NCBI RefSeq assembly: GCF_018398425.1
Contig: NZ_JADPMV010000002.1
Location: forward strand, 1-64,000
Reading direction: 5' to 3'
DNA length: 64,000 nucleotides
Source: Pseudomonas lalucatii
Lineage (GTDB): Bacteria > Pseudomonadota > Gammaproteobacteria > Pseudomonadales > Pseudomonadaceae
Shown: positions 36,401 through 44,729 of the stretch, piece after piece
How positions within the stretch are numbered: the first letter of the stretch is position 1
Layout of the letters: each line of letters opens with the position of its first letter
Made by a program: the position numbers and the translations under genes
Notes under the pieces: generated by a model
What the model saw: only the letters and a program-made list of their open reading frames with translations
Database searches by the model: none
What the model was told of the DNA's origin: nothing

Positions 36401-38379
36401 AACTGGTAGCTCAGGCGCAGGCCCAGTTCACGGGGCTCGCTGTACACCCGGGCCATGCCATTGAGGAAGCCGACCGCGTCGTAGCGCTTGTCCGTGGCGT
36501 TGTCGAGGTACAGGGTGATGCCGTAGTGCGCGTACTGGTAGCCGGCACGCAGGTCGAGCAGGGTGTAGCCGCCTCGGCTGAAACGGTTGGCGGAATCCAG
36601 ATAGGTGCGCCCCACCCCGCTCAGGCCGGCCTGGGCGTACCAGCCGGCTGGGGCGTCGTAGCGCAGGCCGAGGTGACCGTTCAGATCCGGGGCGAAGGGG
36701 TTGTGATTGCCCCGGTGATCGGCATTGCGGTCACGGAAGCGCTCGAAGCGGGTGCGATTGATCCCCAGTGCGCCCTGTAGCCGCCAATCGTCTCCCAGCA
36801 GGTACTCGGCCTCCAGCTCCAGGCCGGTGGAGCGAGCCTCGGCGGCGTTGCTGATGGAAACGGCGCCCGGCACGACGATCTGCTGGACCTGCATGTCGTC
36901 GATATCCATCCAGTAGAGCGCGGCGGCGTAGCGCAGGCGGTGTTGCGCGCCCCAGCCCTTGAGACCGACTTCATAGGCGCGCACCTGCTCCGGGCCGTAG
37001 CCGGGAAAGTCCGCCGCGGCGGCGAAGGCGTTGAAGCCCCCGGCGCGAAAACCTTCGGCGTAACTGGCGTAGAGCTGGGCGTCCGGCGACCACTGGTACT
37101 GCAGCGCCAGCTTGGGGCTGAGACGTTGCCAGGCGTCGCTCTTGCGTGTGCCGCTGCGGGCCGACAGCTTGACCCTGTTCCGTTCCATGCGCGCCCCCAG
37201 GCTCAGCGACCAGCGCGTGGACAGCGGCAGCGTCCAGTGGCCGAACAGCGCGGTGGAGTTGCCGCCCAGGTCCACCCGGGTGCGGCTCTGGCCCATGGGT
37301 GAGTGCTGACGGAAATCCAGGTCGTGGTCGTCGCGATCCGCGTAGAAACCCAAGAGCCATTGGCCGCTGCCGGTCTCGCCCTCCAGGCGCAGTTCCTGGG
37401 ACAGGTTGCTCAGGTGATGGTCACGCTCCACCCGCAGCAGGTCGGCGGGCAGAAAATCGCTGTCCTGGCGGACCCGGTCATGGAAGTCGTTGCCCGCGGT
37501 GATCGAGCGCAGCCTCAGGCCGTCGCCCAGTTCCTGGGCGAGATCCAGCGCCAGCGTACGCCCGCTGGAGCGATTCCAGTTCGACGTCCCGGAGCGCACC
37601 TCGCGCCGGGAGGAGTTCACGCCCCCCCACTGCGAACCGCCGTCCCGGTAGTCCTGGCGGCTGTAGCGCAGGGTGGCGCTGCTGCGCGCCGAGGGCGTCC
37701 AGCGCAACACCGCGCGGCCGTTGCGCCGCGCGCGGTCGTCCTCGCGGCCGCCGCGCTGGCGGTTGTCGATGAAGCCGTCCTGCTCCAGCCACTCGCCGGC
37801 GATGCCGGCATACAGGCTGTCCGCCACCAGCGCCTGGCTGAGGTCGAAGCGCAGCGAACGCCTGTCGCGACTCCCCAGGCTGGCATCGACCAGGGCATAG
37901 GGACTGTCGCCGGGCTGGCGCGTATGGAGACTCAACACCCCGGTCTCGGCATTGCGCCCGTACAGCGTCGCTTGCGGCCCACGCAGGACCTCCACCCGCT
38001 CGACACCCAGCAGGTTGCTGTCGAACCCCTGACCCATGAGGGTCGGGACACCATCGACCAGCATCAGCATCGAAGAGGAGAAGGCGGTGGCGCTGGAGGT
38101 CAGCCCCCGCATCACCGGGAGATTGGTGCCCGACTGGCCGAACGGCTGGAAGGCGAAGCTCGGCGTTCGCCGTGCCAGACCTTGCAGGTCTTCCACGGCC
38201 GCGGCGCGCAGATCGTCGCCATAGAACACCGAGAGACTGCCCGGCACCTGCTCCTGTCGTTGCTCGTGCTTGTTGGCCGTCACCGTGACGGACGGCAGGA
38301 CCTGCTCGGCCCTGGCCGCAACCGCCAGAATGTGGGCGATTACCAGCACTCCGGCGCCCGATAAAGCATGCTTAGCCAT
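36397..38379 (-). CDS. TonB-dependent outer-membrane receptor
   Basis: A 660-aa receptor with an N-terminal signal peptide cleaved near AARA-EQ. A short TonB-box-like stretch (SVTVTANKHE) is followed by the plug domain (VPGSLSVFYGDDLRAAAVEDLQGLARRTPSF...GVERVEVLRGPQATLYGRNAETGVLSL) and a 22-strand barrel ending YSEPRELGLRLSYQL with the terminal aromatic-type signature. It heads the operon, 174 bp from the divergent AraC gene. Most likely it imports the metal-loaded form of the product made by the downstream genes. Confidence 0.92.
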   Translation of the reverse strand: MAKHALSGAGVLVIAHILAVAARAEQVLPSVTVTANKHEQRQEQVPGSLSVFYGDDLRAAAVEDLQGLARRTPSFAFQPFGQSGTNLPVMRGLTSSATAFSSSMLMLVDGVPTLMGQGFDSNLLGVERVEVLRGPQATLYGRNAETGVLSLHTRQPGDSPYALVDASLGSRDRRSLRFDLSQALVADSLYAGIAGEWLEQDGFIDNRQRGGREDDRARRNGRAVLRWTPSARSSATLRYSRQDYRDGGSQWGGVNSSRREVRSGTSNWNRSSGRTLALDLAQELGDGLRLRSITAGNDFHDRVRQDSDFLPADLLRVERDHHLSNLSQELRLEGETGSGQWLLGFYADRDDHDLDFRQHSPMGQSRTRVDLGGNSTALFGHWTLPLSTRWSLSLGARMERNRVKLSARSGTRKSDAWQRLSPKLALQYQWSPDAQLYASYAEGFRAGGFNAFAAAADFPGYGPEQVRAYEVGLKGWGAQHRLRYAAALYWMDIDDMQVQQIVVPGAVSISNAAEARSTGLELEAEYLLGDDWRLQGALGINRTRFERFRDRNADHRGNHNPFAPDLNGHLGLRYDAPAGWYAQAGLSGVGRTYLDSANRFSRGGYTLLDLRAGYQYAHYGITLYLDNATDKRYDAVGFLNGMARVYSEPRELGLRLSYQL

Positions 38380-38477
38380 CGTTTCCCCGCTGAATCAAGC
38401 GCAGATGGACCCGGCGAAGCCCCGTACGCAGGGTCCCTGTCATCTGACTCGTGCTATTGACGATGGGGAAGCTTAGA

Positions 38478-38499
38478 GATAAATACGAATGAGTATCAT
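38478..38499. promoter_or_regulatory. Fur-box-like dyad upstream of the TonB operon and araC gene
   Basis: The divergent spacer contains GATAAATACGAATGAGTATC (38478-38497), which overlaps the perfect small dyad ATGA-GTA-TCAT. It resembles a degenerate Fur site of the GATAATGATAATCATTATC type, though several positions differ. A binding site for the AraC regulator is the alternative. Confidence 0.4.
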
Positions 38500-38553
38500 G
38501 TATGTTTGTATGAAATCAGGATCTACCTGTATCCATAAGGGAGGAAACAGAGC

Positions 38554-39516
38554 ATGGCCGCTATCCAGAAAGCATTGCAGTCGCACCGCCTGGCGATGAC
38601 CCAGGCCCGTTTGAGCCAACGCCAAGACAGCGGCTGGGAGCGTCACCGCCTGCCAGAGACCTGTGGCGAGTGTTACTCCGAACGTCTCCCGCTGGACGAT
38701 GGCCTGGTGGTGGTGCGCTCGCGCTACCACCCGACGCGCAATCTGGCCGAAGAAACGGTCAATCCCCACGATCGGCGCATGCTGGTCATCACCTATGGCA
38801 TCCAGGGGCGCTCGGTCTACACGGGCACGGACGGCTATTCCCTCGACTTCCGGGCCGGTTACACCACCATCACCGCCTTCCGCAGCAGCCATGGCGAGCG
38901 TTGCTACGAGGCCGGATCGACCGTCTCCCAACTACGCCTGCTGGTCGGCGAAGGCGTTCTCTGTCGCTACCTCGGTGCCGAGCGGGCCGCAGCCCTGCTG
39001 GCAACCGATCGCATCCGCCAGCTGGCCTTCCACAAGACCTCCCGCGCCAGCAGTGCCCATGCCGGGGCCCTGGCCCAGCACCTGCTGCAGAACAGCGGCG
39101 GCACGCTGGACGCCCATATCCACGCCCTGACCCTGCTGTCCGAACAGCTGGGCTCCATTGCCCCGCCGACCAGGAGCACGCCGCAACTCGGCCTGGCCGA
39201 TATCGAGAAGCTGGAGCGGGCCCGCGACCTGATGCTCGAGCAGATGGACCAGCCTCTCACCGTTCCCTACCTCAGCGCAGCGGTGGGCCTGAACGAGTTC
39301 AAGTTCAAACAGGGCTTCCGCCAGCACTTCAAGACCACGCCGCACCAGATGCTCAACGAGCTGCGCATGCGCAAAGCCTACGCGCTGCTGGAGACCGGCT
39401 GCCAGGTCGCCCAGGCCGCTTACCGGGTGGGCTACCGCCACCCGAACAACTTCAGCGCCGCCTTCTCCAGCTTCTTCGGCAAGTCGCCGAAGTCGGTATT
39501 CGGCAAGAGGCGCTAG
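38554..39516 (+). CDS. AraC-family regulator (PchR/PdtC-like)
   Basis: A 320-aa regulator with GGAGG 9 nt before its ATG. The N-terminal ligand-binding half is followed by two C-terminal helix-turn-helix motifs (about residues 225-320): MDQPLTVPYLSAAVGLNEFKFKQGF and QVAQAAYRVGYRHPNNFSAAFSSFFGKSP. PchR-type regulators sense the cognate siderophore and switch on receptor and biosynthesis genes. It is divergent from the TonB receptor, as expected for control of this operon. Confidence 0.85.
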   Translation: MAAIQKALQSHRLAMTQARLSQRQDSGWERHRLPETCGECYSERLPLDDGLVVVRSRYHPTRNLAEETVNPHDRRMLVITYGIQGRSVYTGTDGYSLDFRAGYTTITAFRSSHGERCYEAGSTVSQLRLLVGEGVLCRYLGAERAAALLATDRIRQLAFHKTSRASSAHAGALAQHLLQNSGGTLDAHIHALTLLSEQLGSIAPPTRSTPQLGLADIEKLERARDLMLEQMDQPLTVPYLSAAVGLNEFKFKQGFRQHFKTTPHQMLNELRMRKAYALLETGCQVAQAAYRVGYRHPNNFSAAFSSFFGKSPKSVFGKRR

Positions 39517-39519
39517 CTA

Positions 39520-39775
39520 GCTGCCGGGCTTGGCGAGCGCCGCCCTCTCCTGCCCCTCGGCAAGCCCGGCACTGGCCGCTGCACACGGCAACAGCCTGCC
39601 CGGCAGCGATCCACCGCACGCAATGGCGGCACCGCGCAAGGCCAGAGAAGAGCCGCGCCGCCCGGGTGCAGGCTGTCGATGCACGGGTTCCACACCTCGA
39701 GACCGGGGACTCTCGCCGCGGTATCGCACCGCGCCAGCCTGAACAGGCCTGCGCTGGTCGCCTGTCGGCGCCGAC
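39520..39775 (-). pseudogene. Decayed pcaD fragment
   Basis: Minus-strand translation gives the segment LARCDTAARVPGLEVWNPCIDSL, matching LVLCNTAAKIASPEVWNPRIDSV of the intact pcaD at 49402-50190. At the DNA level blocks such as GGGTTCCACACCTCG are identical, and a flanking 31-bp block agrees at 24 positions. After a frameshift the similarity continues (ALRGAAIA versus ALRDASIA). No start, catalytic Ser or full frame survives. It lies directly between the araC gene and the island that starts at 39781. Limits are approximate. Confidence 0.75.
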
Positions 39776-39780
39776 CTGCA

Positions 39781-39848
39781 GCATAAGTTTTCCTACTGCT
39801 TATCAGAAAATATTTGAATTTTGTTCTGGCCGCATATTGCGCAGTATG
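39781..39848 (+). promoter_or_regulatory. 68-bp conserved upstream element, copy A (lactonase operon)
   Basis: Matches the element at 44361-44428 at 54 of 68 positions without gaps. It contains a dyad (TTTTC, 13-nt spacer, GAAAA) and an AT-rich TTGAATTTT with a TATTG downstream that could be part of a sigma70 promoter. It ends 62 bp before the lactonase ATG. The LysR regulator at 46461 is the best candidate to bind it. Confidence 0.75.
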
Positions 39849-39910
39849 AAATCCGTAATAAGCAGGTTTACGAACCCGGCGACCGACGAAGAACAATACG
39901 AGGAATAACC

Positions 39911-40768
39911 ATGTCCAATCTCATCAAGCAAATACCCAAAGTTTACGTTCTCGATAATGGCCGCATGAAGATGGATAAGAACTTCATGATCAGCATGCAC
40001 AACCCGGCCACTATCGACAATCCGAACAAGCCCGCCGAGTTGATTGAGTTCCCCATTTTTACCGTGCTCATCGACCACCCAGACGGCAAGGTGCTGTTCG
40101 ACACTGCGTGCAACCCCAACAGCATGGGTGAGAACGGCAGGTGGCCCAAAGAAATTCAGGACATGTTTCACTATACGGCGGAGGTCAATGGCCAGGACTG
40201 TCACCTGCATAGTCGCCTGGCGGAAATCGGCGTTGACCCGCGCGATGTCGACTATGTAGTCGTCTCCCACTTGCACCTCGATCATTCGGGCTGCCTGGAG
40301 TTGTTCACCAACGCAAAAATCATCGTTCACCAGAATGAGTTCAACGCCGCCCTTTCGAACTACGCCCAAAACAGAACCGCCGAAGGGTTTATTTGGGACG
40401 ATGTGGATGCCTGGATCAAGAACGACCTGACCTGGCGGGTAGTCAAGGAAGCTGAAGGCGATCTGGATCTGCTCGATGGGATCCGGATCCTGAACTTCGG
40501 TGGCGGTCACTCCTATGGCATGCTTGGCTTGCACATCGAACTTCCTGGCCATGGCCCGTTGATTCTGGCATCCGACGCCGTCTATTCGGCAGAAAATTAC
40601 AGCAATCCGAGCAGGCTGCCCGCGACCATTTATGACTCGCTCGGCTACATGAGAACAGTGGAGAGAATCCAGAAGCTTTCCAAGCAGACCGGCTCCGATG
40701 TTTGGTTTGGCCATGACAGTGAGCAGTTCAACTCCCTCATAAAATCAACTGATGGCTTCTACGAATAA
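39911..40768 (+). CDS. Lactonase-like metallo-beta-lactamase-fold hydrolase
   Basis: A 285-aa protein from the ATG at 39911 with GAGGA about 6 nt upstream. The metal-binding motif HLHLDHSG (HxHxDH) is present, followed by downstream His/Asp ligands in GGGHSYGM, ASDAVY and GHDSEQF. This is the pattern of AHL and gamma-butyrolactone lactonases (AiiA, BlcC/AttM). In this operon, with an alcohol dehydrogenase and a semialdehyde-type dehydrogenase, opening of a lactone catabolic intermediate is more likely than quorum quenching. It leads the operon behind element A. Substrate unknown. Confidence 0.85.
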   Translation: MSNLIKQIPKVYVLDNGRMKMDKNFMISMHNPATIDNPNKPAELIEFPIFTVLIDHPDGKVLFDTACNPNSMGENGRWPKEIQDMFHYTAEVNGQDCHLHSRLAEIGVDPRDVDYVVVSHLHLDHSGCLELFTNAKIIVHQNEFNAALSNYAQNRTAEGFIWDDVDAWIKNDLTWRVVKEAEGDLDLLDGIRILNFGGGHSYGMLGLHIELPGHGPLILASDAVYSAENYSNPSRLPATIYDSLGYMRTVERIQKLSKQTGSDVWFGHDSEQFNSLIKSTDGFYE

Positions 40769-40779
40769 GAGGACCGGCC

Positions 40780-41142
40780 GTGAGCAACATCATGTTTGTT
40801 GAGACATTTCGAATCAAGGTTTATGTGATCGCGGACTACCTGGAGCAGGTCCTGGACGCTATTGCCAGTGCCACCAATCTCAAGTACGGAAACTATGATG
40901 GCGTCTCCTGGTGCTCTCACCCCGGCATAGAAAGGTGCACGCCACGCGCCGGTTCCGATACCTATGGCGGGGAAATCGACAAGCCTTTTTCCATCGCCTC
41001 GACAAAGATCGAGTTTTCGATCCCTCGAGATAAGGAACTCCTTTCCAAAGTGGTTGCAAGCATTTTCGAGCACCACCCATGGGACGAGCCAGTCATCTGC
41101 ATCACCGAGTCGGTAGACACTCGCAAAAACGGCGTTGTTTGA
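40780..41142 (+). CDS. Small NIF3/YqfO-C-terminal-like protein
   Basis: A 120-aa protein with YDGVSWCSHPGIERCTPRAG and an end motif HHPWDEPVICI. These recall the middle insert domain of NIF3/YqfO (YDxVSW...G...P...G, then HPYEEP), which has a PII/CutA-like ferredoxin fold. It stands alone here, 11 bp after the lactonase stop. Its role in the pathway is unknown; a small-ligand or metal sensor is one possibility. Confidence 0.6.
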   Translation: MSNIMFVETFRIKVYVIADYLEQVLDAIASATNLKYGNYDGVSWCSHPGIERCTPRAGSDTYGGEIDKPFSIASTKIEFSIPRDKELLSKVVASIFEHHPWDEPVICITESVDTRKNGVV

Positions 41143-41408
41143 CGGCAACTCTACACCCCGTAGAGGTCAAACTCAGCGGCCCAGGGAGCTTGCATCTCGG
41201 CTCTCTGGCCCACTGTCTGCCTGAAGCTGTATTGGCCACTGCCGAATCGCCAATCGCCTCCGACGCTGTCGTGGAAATACACACTGCAAAGCGCGTCGAT
41301 GGATCGCCAAGCCTAACAGCGAATTGCGCTATCAGCATTCAAGGCGGGCGGCAAAGCTCCAGAATGTATTTCCGACCATAAAATCAATAGGTTCTCAGTG
41401 AGATCATT

Positions 41409-42491
41409 ATGATAGGCAAGATTGCAGTAATGAAGCAGCCTGGACAGATAGAATTCCAGGAATATGATATCCCCGCGCCCAAGCCTGGATCGATTATTAC
41501 CAAAGTCCTGTGCAGTAACGTTTGTGGCTCGGAGCTGCATATATGGTGCGGCCACCACCCGAAGAAGAGTGGCGGCCTGGGCCACGAAACGGTGGGCTTG
41601 GTCCACCAGATCGGCGAAGGGGTTTTGACTGATAATGCCGGCGCCGCTATCAAGGTGGGCGACCGTATTGCCGCCACCTACTTTATCGCTTGCCAGCGCT
41701 GCCCCTCCTGCCTGTCGGGCAAACTCAACCTTTGCGAGAATGCCTACAGCTTCTGGGCCAGGCAACCAGAAGAAGCGCCGCACTTCCACACCACATTCTC
41801 GACGCATTACTACATCCATCCCGGGCAGTTTTTCTACAAGGTTCCTGACAACGTTCCCGACAAATTGGCTGCCGGGGCGAACTGCGCCCTGTCGCAAGTT
41901 TACTACGGCATCGACTTGTCAGAGATCACGACCCAAGACACTCTGGTGATTCAGGGCGCAGGTGGATTGGGGATTTACGCGATCGCCCTTGCCAAACGCA
42001 AAGGGGTTAGCGTCATTGTAATCGACGCAGACAAGAATCGACTCGAACTGGCCAAGGAGTTCGGCGCCGACCATATCATCGACATGCGCGAGCAGCAGAC
42101 CAAAGACGATCGAATTCAAGCGGTAAAGGCACTCACCAATGGTCGTGGCGCTGATGTTTGCCTGGAAGTGGCTGGTGTGCCCGAGGCGTTTGCCGAGGGA
42201 TTGGAGTTGGTTCGTAGCGGCGGCAAGTTCGTCACGATGGGCAATGTAACCCCGGGCAAAACCATTGCCATTGACCCCGGTTATATCACCCGAAGCCAGA
42301 TCACCATCATCCCGGTGATGCGCTACCAGCCCGTTTACCTGTACAAGGCGCTGAAGTTTCTGAGTGAAAACATCGAGAAACTGCCGTTTCATAAAATCCT
42401 CGATACCGAGTACTCGCTCGAAGACGTAGAGCTGGCACTTTCCGACTCCATGTCGCGCAAGGTGACCCGTGCTTCGATCGTGATGAAGTAA
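41409..42491 (+). CDS. Zinc-dependent alcohol dehydrogenase (MDR family)
   Basis: A 360-aa medium-chain dehydrogenase. The catalytic-zinc region is CSNVCGSELHIWCGHHP followed by GLGHETVG. The structural zinc cysteines are in CQRCPSCLSGKLNLCEN, and the NAD(P) motif is VIQGAGGLGIYAIALAKRKG with a downstream IDADK that favours NAD(H). It lies 266 bp after the NIF3-like gene, a gap with no gene. Probably it oxidises a hydroxylated intermediate of the island's pathway. Confidence 0.88.
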   Translation: MIGKIAVMKQPGQIEFQEYDIPAPKPGSIITKVLCSNVCGSELHIWCGHHPKKSGGLGHETVGLVHQIGEGVLTDNAGAAIKVGDRIAATYFIACQRCPSCLSGKLNLCENAYSFWARQPEEAPHFHTTFSTHYYIHPGQFFYKVPDNVPDKLAAGANCALSQVYYGIDLSEITTQDTLVIQGAGGLGIYAIALAKRKGVSVIVIDADKNRLELAKEFGADHIIDMREQQTKDDRIQAVKALTNGRGADVCLEVAGVPEAFAEGLELVRSGGKFVTMGNVTPGKTIAIDPGYITRSQITIIPVMRYQPVYLYKALKFLSENIEKLPFHKILDTEYSLEDVELALSDSMSRKVTRASIVMK

Positions 42492-42733
42492 GCGCCAAGC
42501 AGGACCTGGACAGTCCGAATATCGATTGACCAGCAGGCACTGCGCGGAACCGTGTCCCAGGTTCGTAAAAGCGAGACAGTATTAGGCCGTATTGGTTGCT
42601 CAGCCTGCCTCTCGGCGAGTTGGCTGCCACGAGCGCAGCCAGTTTGCCGATCCCTATCCAGGCCCCTGCGCAGCGCCGTTCTCATATGGCACTGGTCATC
42701 AACAATTAACTCGCTACCGCTGAGGAGTTCCAA

Positions 42734-44074
42734 ATGACGTCTTCGATTCTAGATTCGAAAATATTTGCGCCACTGTTCCACTCGCAGGAAATGCAGGCGG
42801 TCTTCAATGACGACGCGCGTGTAAAGGCCTATCTGGAAACCGAGGCGGCCTTGGCTCGCGCCCAGGCAAAACTCGGGCTTATCCCGGAAAACGCAGCTCG
42901 GAAGATCGACGAGGCTGCTAGCACTATCCAGATTGACATGGACCGCCTGGCCCATGACACCGGTACGGTGGGCTACCCCATTCTCGGCTTGGTGCGTCAA
43001 TTGGTTGAAGCCTCCGGCAGCGAGTCCGGCGGCTACGTCCATTGGGGGGCGACCACTCAGGATATTATGGACACCGCATCGGTACTCCAGATTCGCGATG
43101 GACTGGAGTTGATCGACAGGGACCTCAAGCGGGTGGAAAAAGCGCTGATCGTGCTCGCCAAAGAGCACCGCAACACCGTAATGGCGGGGCGCACCCATCT
43201 GCAGCATGCATTGCCGGTCACCTTTGGCTACAAAGCGGCGGTCTGGCTCGACAGCCTTCGTCGCACTCAAAGCCGTCTTCAGGAGCTGCGTCCGCGCGTG
43301 CTGATGGCTCAACTATGGGGTGCAGCAGGTACCCTGGCCTCCATCGGCGACAAGGCTGAATTGCTGACGGGCGCCGTGGCCGAAGAGCTGGACCTTGTAA
43401 CCCCGGACGCTCCTTGGCATGCGACCCGGGACGGGTTTGCCGAAGTGGCTTGCGCCCTCGCGTTGATGACCGGATCGCTGAGTAAGATCGCGCTCGACAT
43501 CATGATCATGTGCATGGACGAGATATCCGAAGTTGCCGAGCCCTTCGTCAAGGATCGCGGTGCGTCGTCGACGATGCCACAGAAGCGCAATCCAATTTCC
43601 TGCGAGGTCATTCGTGGCTGCAATATGGGTGTCATCAAGGCCGCTGGATTGCTGATGGATGCCCAGGAAGCTGACTTCGAGCGGGCGACAGGCCCTTGGC
43701 ACGCAGAGTGGATCGGGCTGCCCCAGGCCTTTGTCCTGGCACATTGTGCGCTTTCTCAGGCGGTCTTCTTGCTAGAGGGCCTGGAAGTGTTCCCCGATAA
43801 AATGGCCAAGAACCTCGACATCAGCAAAGGTCTTATCGTCGCCGAGGCCGCCATGATGGCGCTGGCGCCACACGTAGGCCGGCAGGCCGCTCACGACATC
43901 GTCTATGAAGCCTGCCTCGAAGCACAGAGCCATGACTGCTCCTTGTACGATGTGCTGTCGCAAAACCAGGATGTCACTCGATACATCGATCAAGATGCGC
44001 TGGTAAAGGTGCTATCGCCTTCATCCTATCTGGGGTTGTCGCAGTTGATCGTCGACAGGGTTACTGCCGGCTGA
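42734..44074 (+). CDS. Aspartase/fumarase-superfamily lyase (PcaB/PurB-like)
   Basis: A 446-aa lyase with the superfamily signature GASSTMPQKRNPISCEVI at about residues 275-292 and the other conserved blocks (GYVHWGATTQDIMDTA and AGRTHLQHALPVTFG). Members break C-N or C-O bonds by beta-elimination or, as 3-carboxymuconate cycloisomerase, close a lactone. PcaB-like sequence plus a lactonase partner might mean lactonising/delactonising chemistry; a beta-elimination from an amine or betaine is the alternative. A good terminator follows. A 242-bp gap before it shows no gene. Confidence 0.85.
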   Translation: MTSSILDSKIFAPLFHSQEMQAVFNDDARVKAYLETEAALARAQAKLGLIPENAARKIDEAASTIQIDMDRLAHDTGTVGYPILGLVRQLVEASGSESGGYVHWGATTQDIMDTASVLQIRDGLELIDRDLKRVEKALIVLAKEHRNTVMAGRTHLQHALPVTFGYKAAVWLDSLRRTQSRLQELRPRVLMAQLWGAAGTLASIGDKAELLTGAVAEELDLVTPDAPWHATRDGFAEVACALALMTGSLSKIALDIMIMCMDEISEVAEPFVKDRGASSTMPQKRNPISCEVIRGCNMGVIKAAGLLMDAQEADFERATGPWHAEWIGLPQAFVLAHCALSQAVFLLEGLEVFPDKMAKNLDISKGLIVAEAAMMALAPHVGRQAAHDIVYEACLEAQSHDCSLYDVLSQNQDVTRYIDQDALVKVLSPSSYLGLSQLIVDRVTAG

Positions 44075-44152
44075 AGCAATGGAGAGCCAGTCAGAGATCC
44101 GTTGCTGGCTTGCCAGGCCGTCCTCGGTTTAGGGGAGGCCCACCGGTGTCAA

Positions 44153-44187
44153 CAGAAGCCAGGGCTGACCCCCTGGCTTCTGCGTTT
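44153..44187 (+). terminator. Intrinsic terminator after the lyase gene
   Basis: A perfect 12-bp stem (CAGAAGCCAGGG with its complement and a 6-nt loop) followed by CGTTTT. It closes the lactonase-to-lyase operon. Confidence 0.85.
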
Positions 44188-44729
44188 TACAGCTGTGAAT
44201 GAAGCCCTCGTGCCGGGCGTGTCCGCATCTGCCGGCGCACTCGGTACTGGAAAAGCCCATGGGGCTTGCGCGATAGCGCTCAGGCTGTGTGGATAGGCTT
44301 ATTTAGCGGAATAATTGGATTTATTCGACGTCGCCTGATGCCAGAACAGGCGGCGGGGCAACATAAGCTTTTCTACTGCGTAGCAGAAATAATTTGAATT
44401 TTCTTCTGCCGCCATATTGACCACTATGTTCCATAGCAAAAAGTAAGACCTGCCAAAACCGCCAAGCCGATAGTAGGCCGCGGCGGAGAAAGTAAACAGC
44501 GAGTCCGCGTAATGTTTAAGTTATTCGGGAGGTAGAGCTAAACCCAGTACCGCCTGCCTGCCTGGCAATCAATACACATGCTCCTGGATTAGGCTGCCCC
44601 TCAAACTGGAAGCATAGACATACGGATACATAGCGCTACACCAACGCAAAAGGAATGCCTTAACGTGCCTCGTCGAGTAGCGAAAGACATTCGGCGCTGC
44701 ATATTATAAAAATAAGCTAGAGGTAGATC
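44188..44729 (+). other. Intergenic control region before the BCCT gene
   Basis: About 540 bp without a gene. It contains the second copy of the conserved element (44361-44428). The remaining 300 bp up to the BCCT start are AT-rich with no clear second promoter, and the BCCT ATG has AGAGG 8 nt upstream. Confidence 0.6.
44361..44428 (+). promoter_or_regulatory. 68-bp conserved upstream element, copy B (BCCT gene)
   Basis: Second copy of the element at 39781. Here the dyad is TTTCT, 10-nt spacer, AGAAA, with an inner CTGC-GTA-GCAG palindrome, followed by TTTGAATTTT and CATATTG as in copy A. It is in the same orientation, 301 bp before the transporter gene. Shared control of both transcripts is the natural reading. 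Confidence 0.75.

Noticed and set aside
39821..39910. A 30-residue longer lactonase start
   Set aside because: The ATG at 39911 has GAGGA and gives a normal family N-terminus; the upstream part overlaps the conserved regulatory element.
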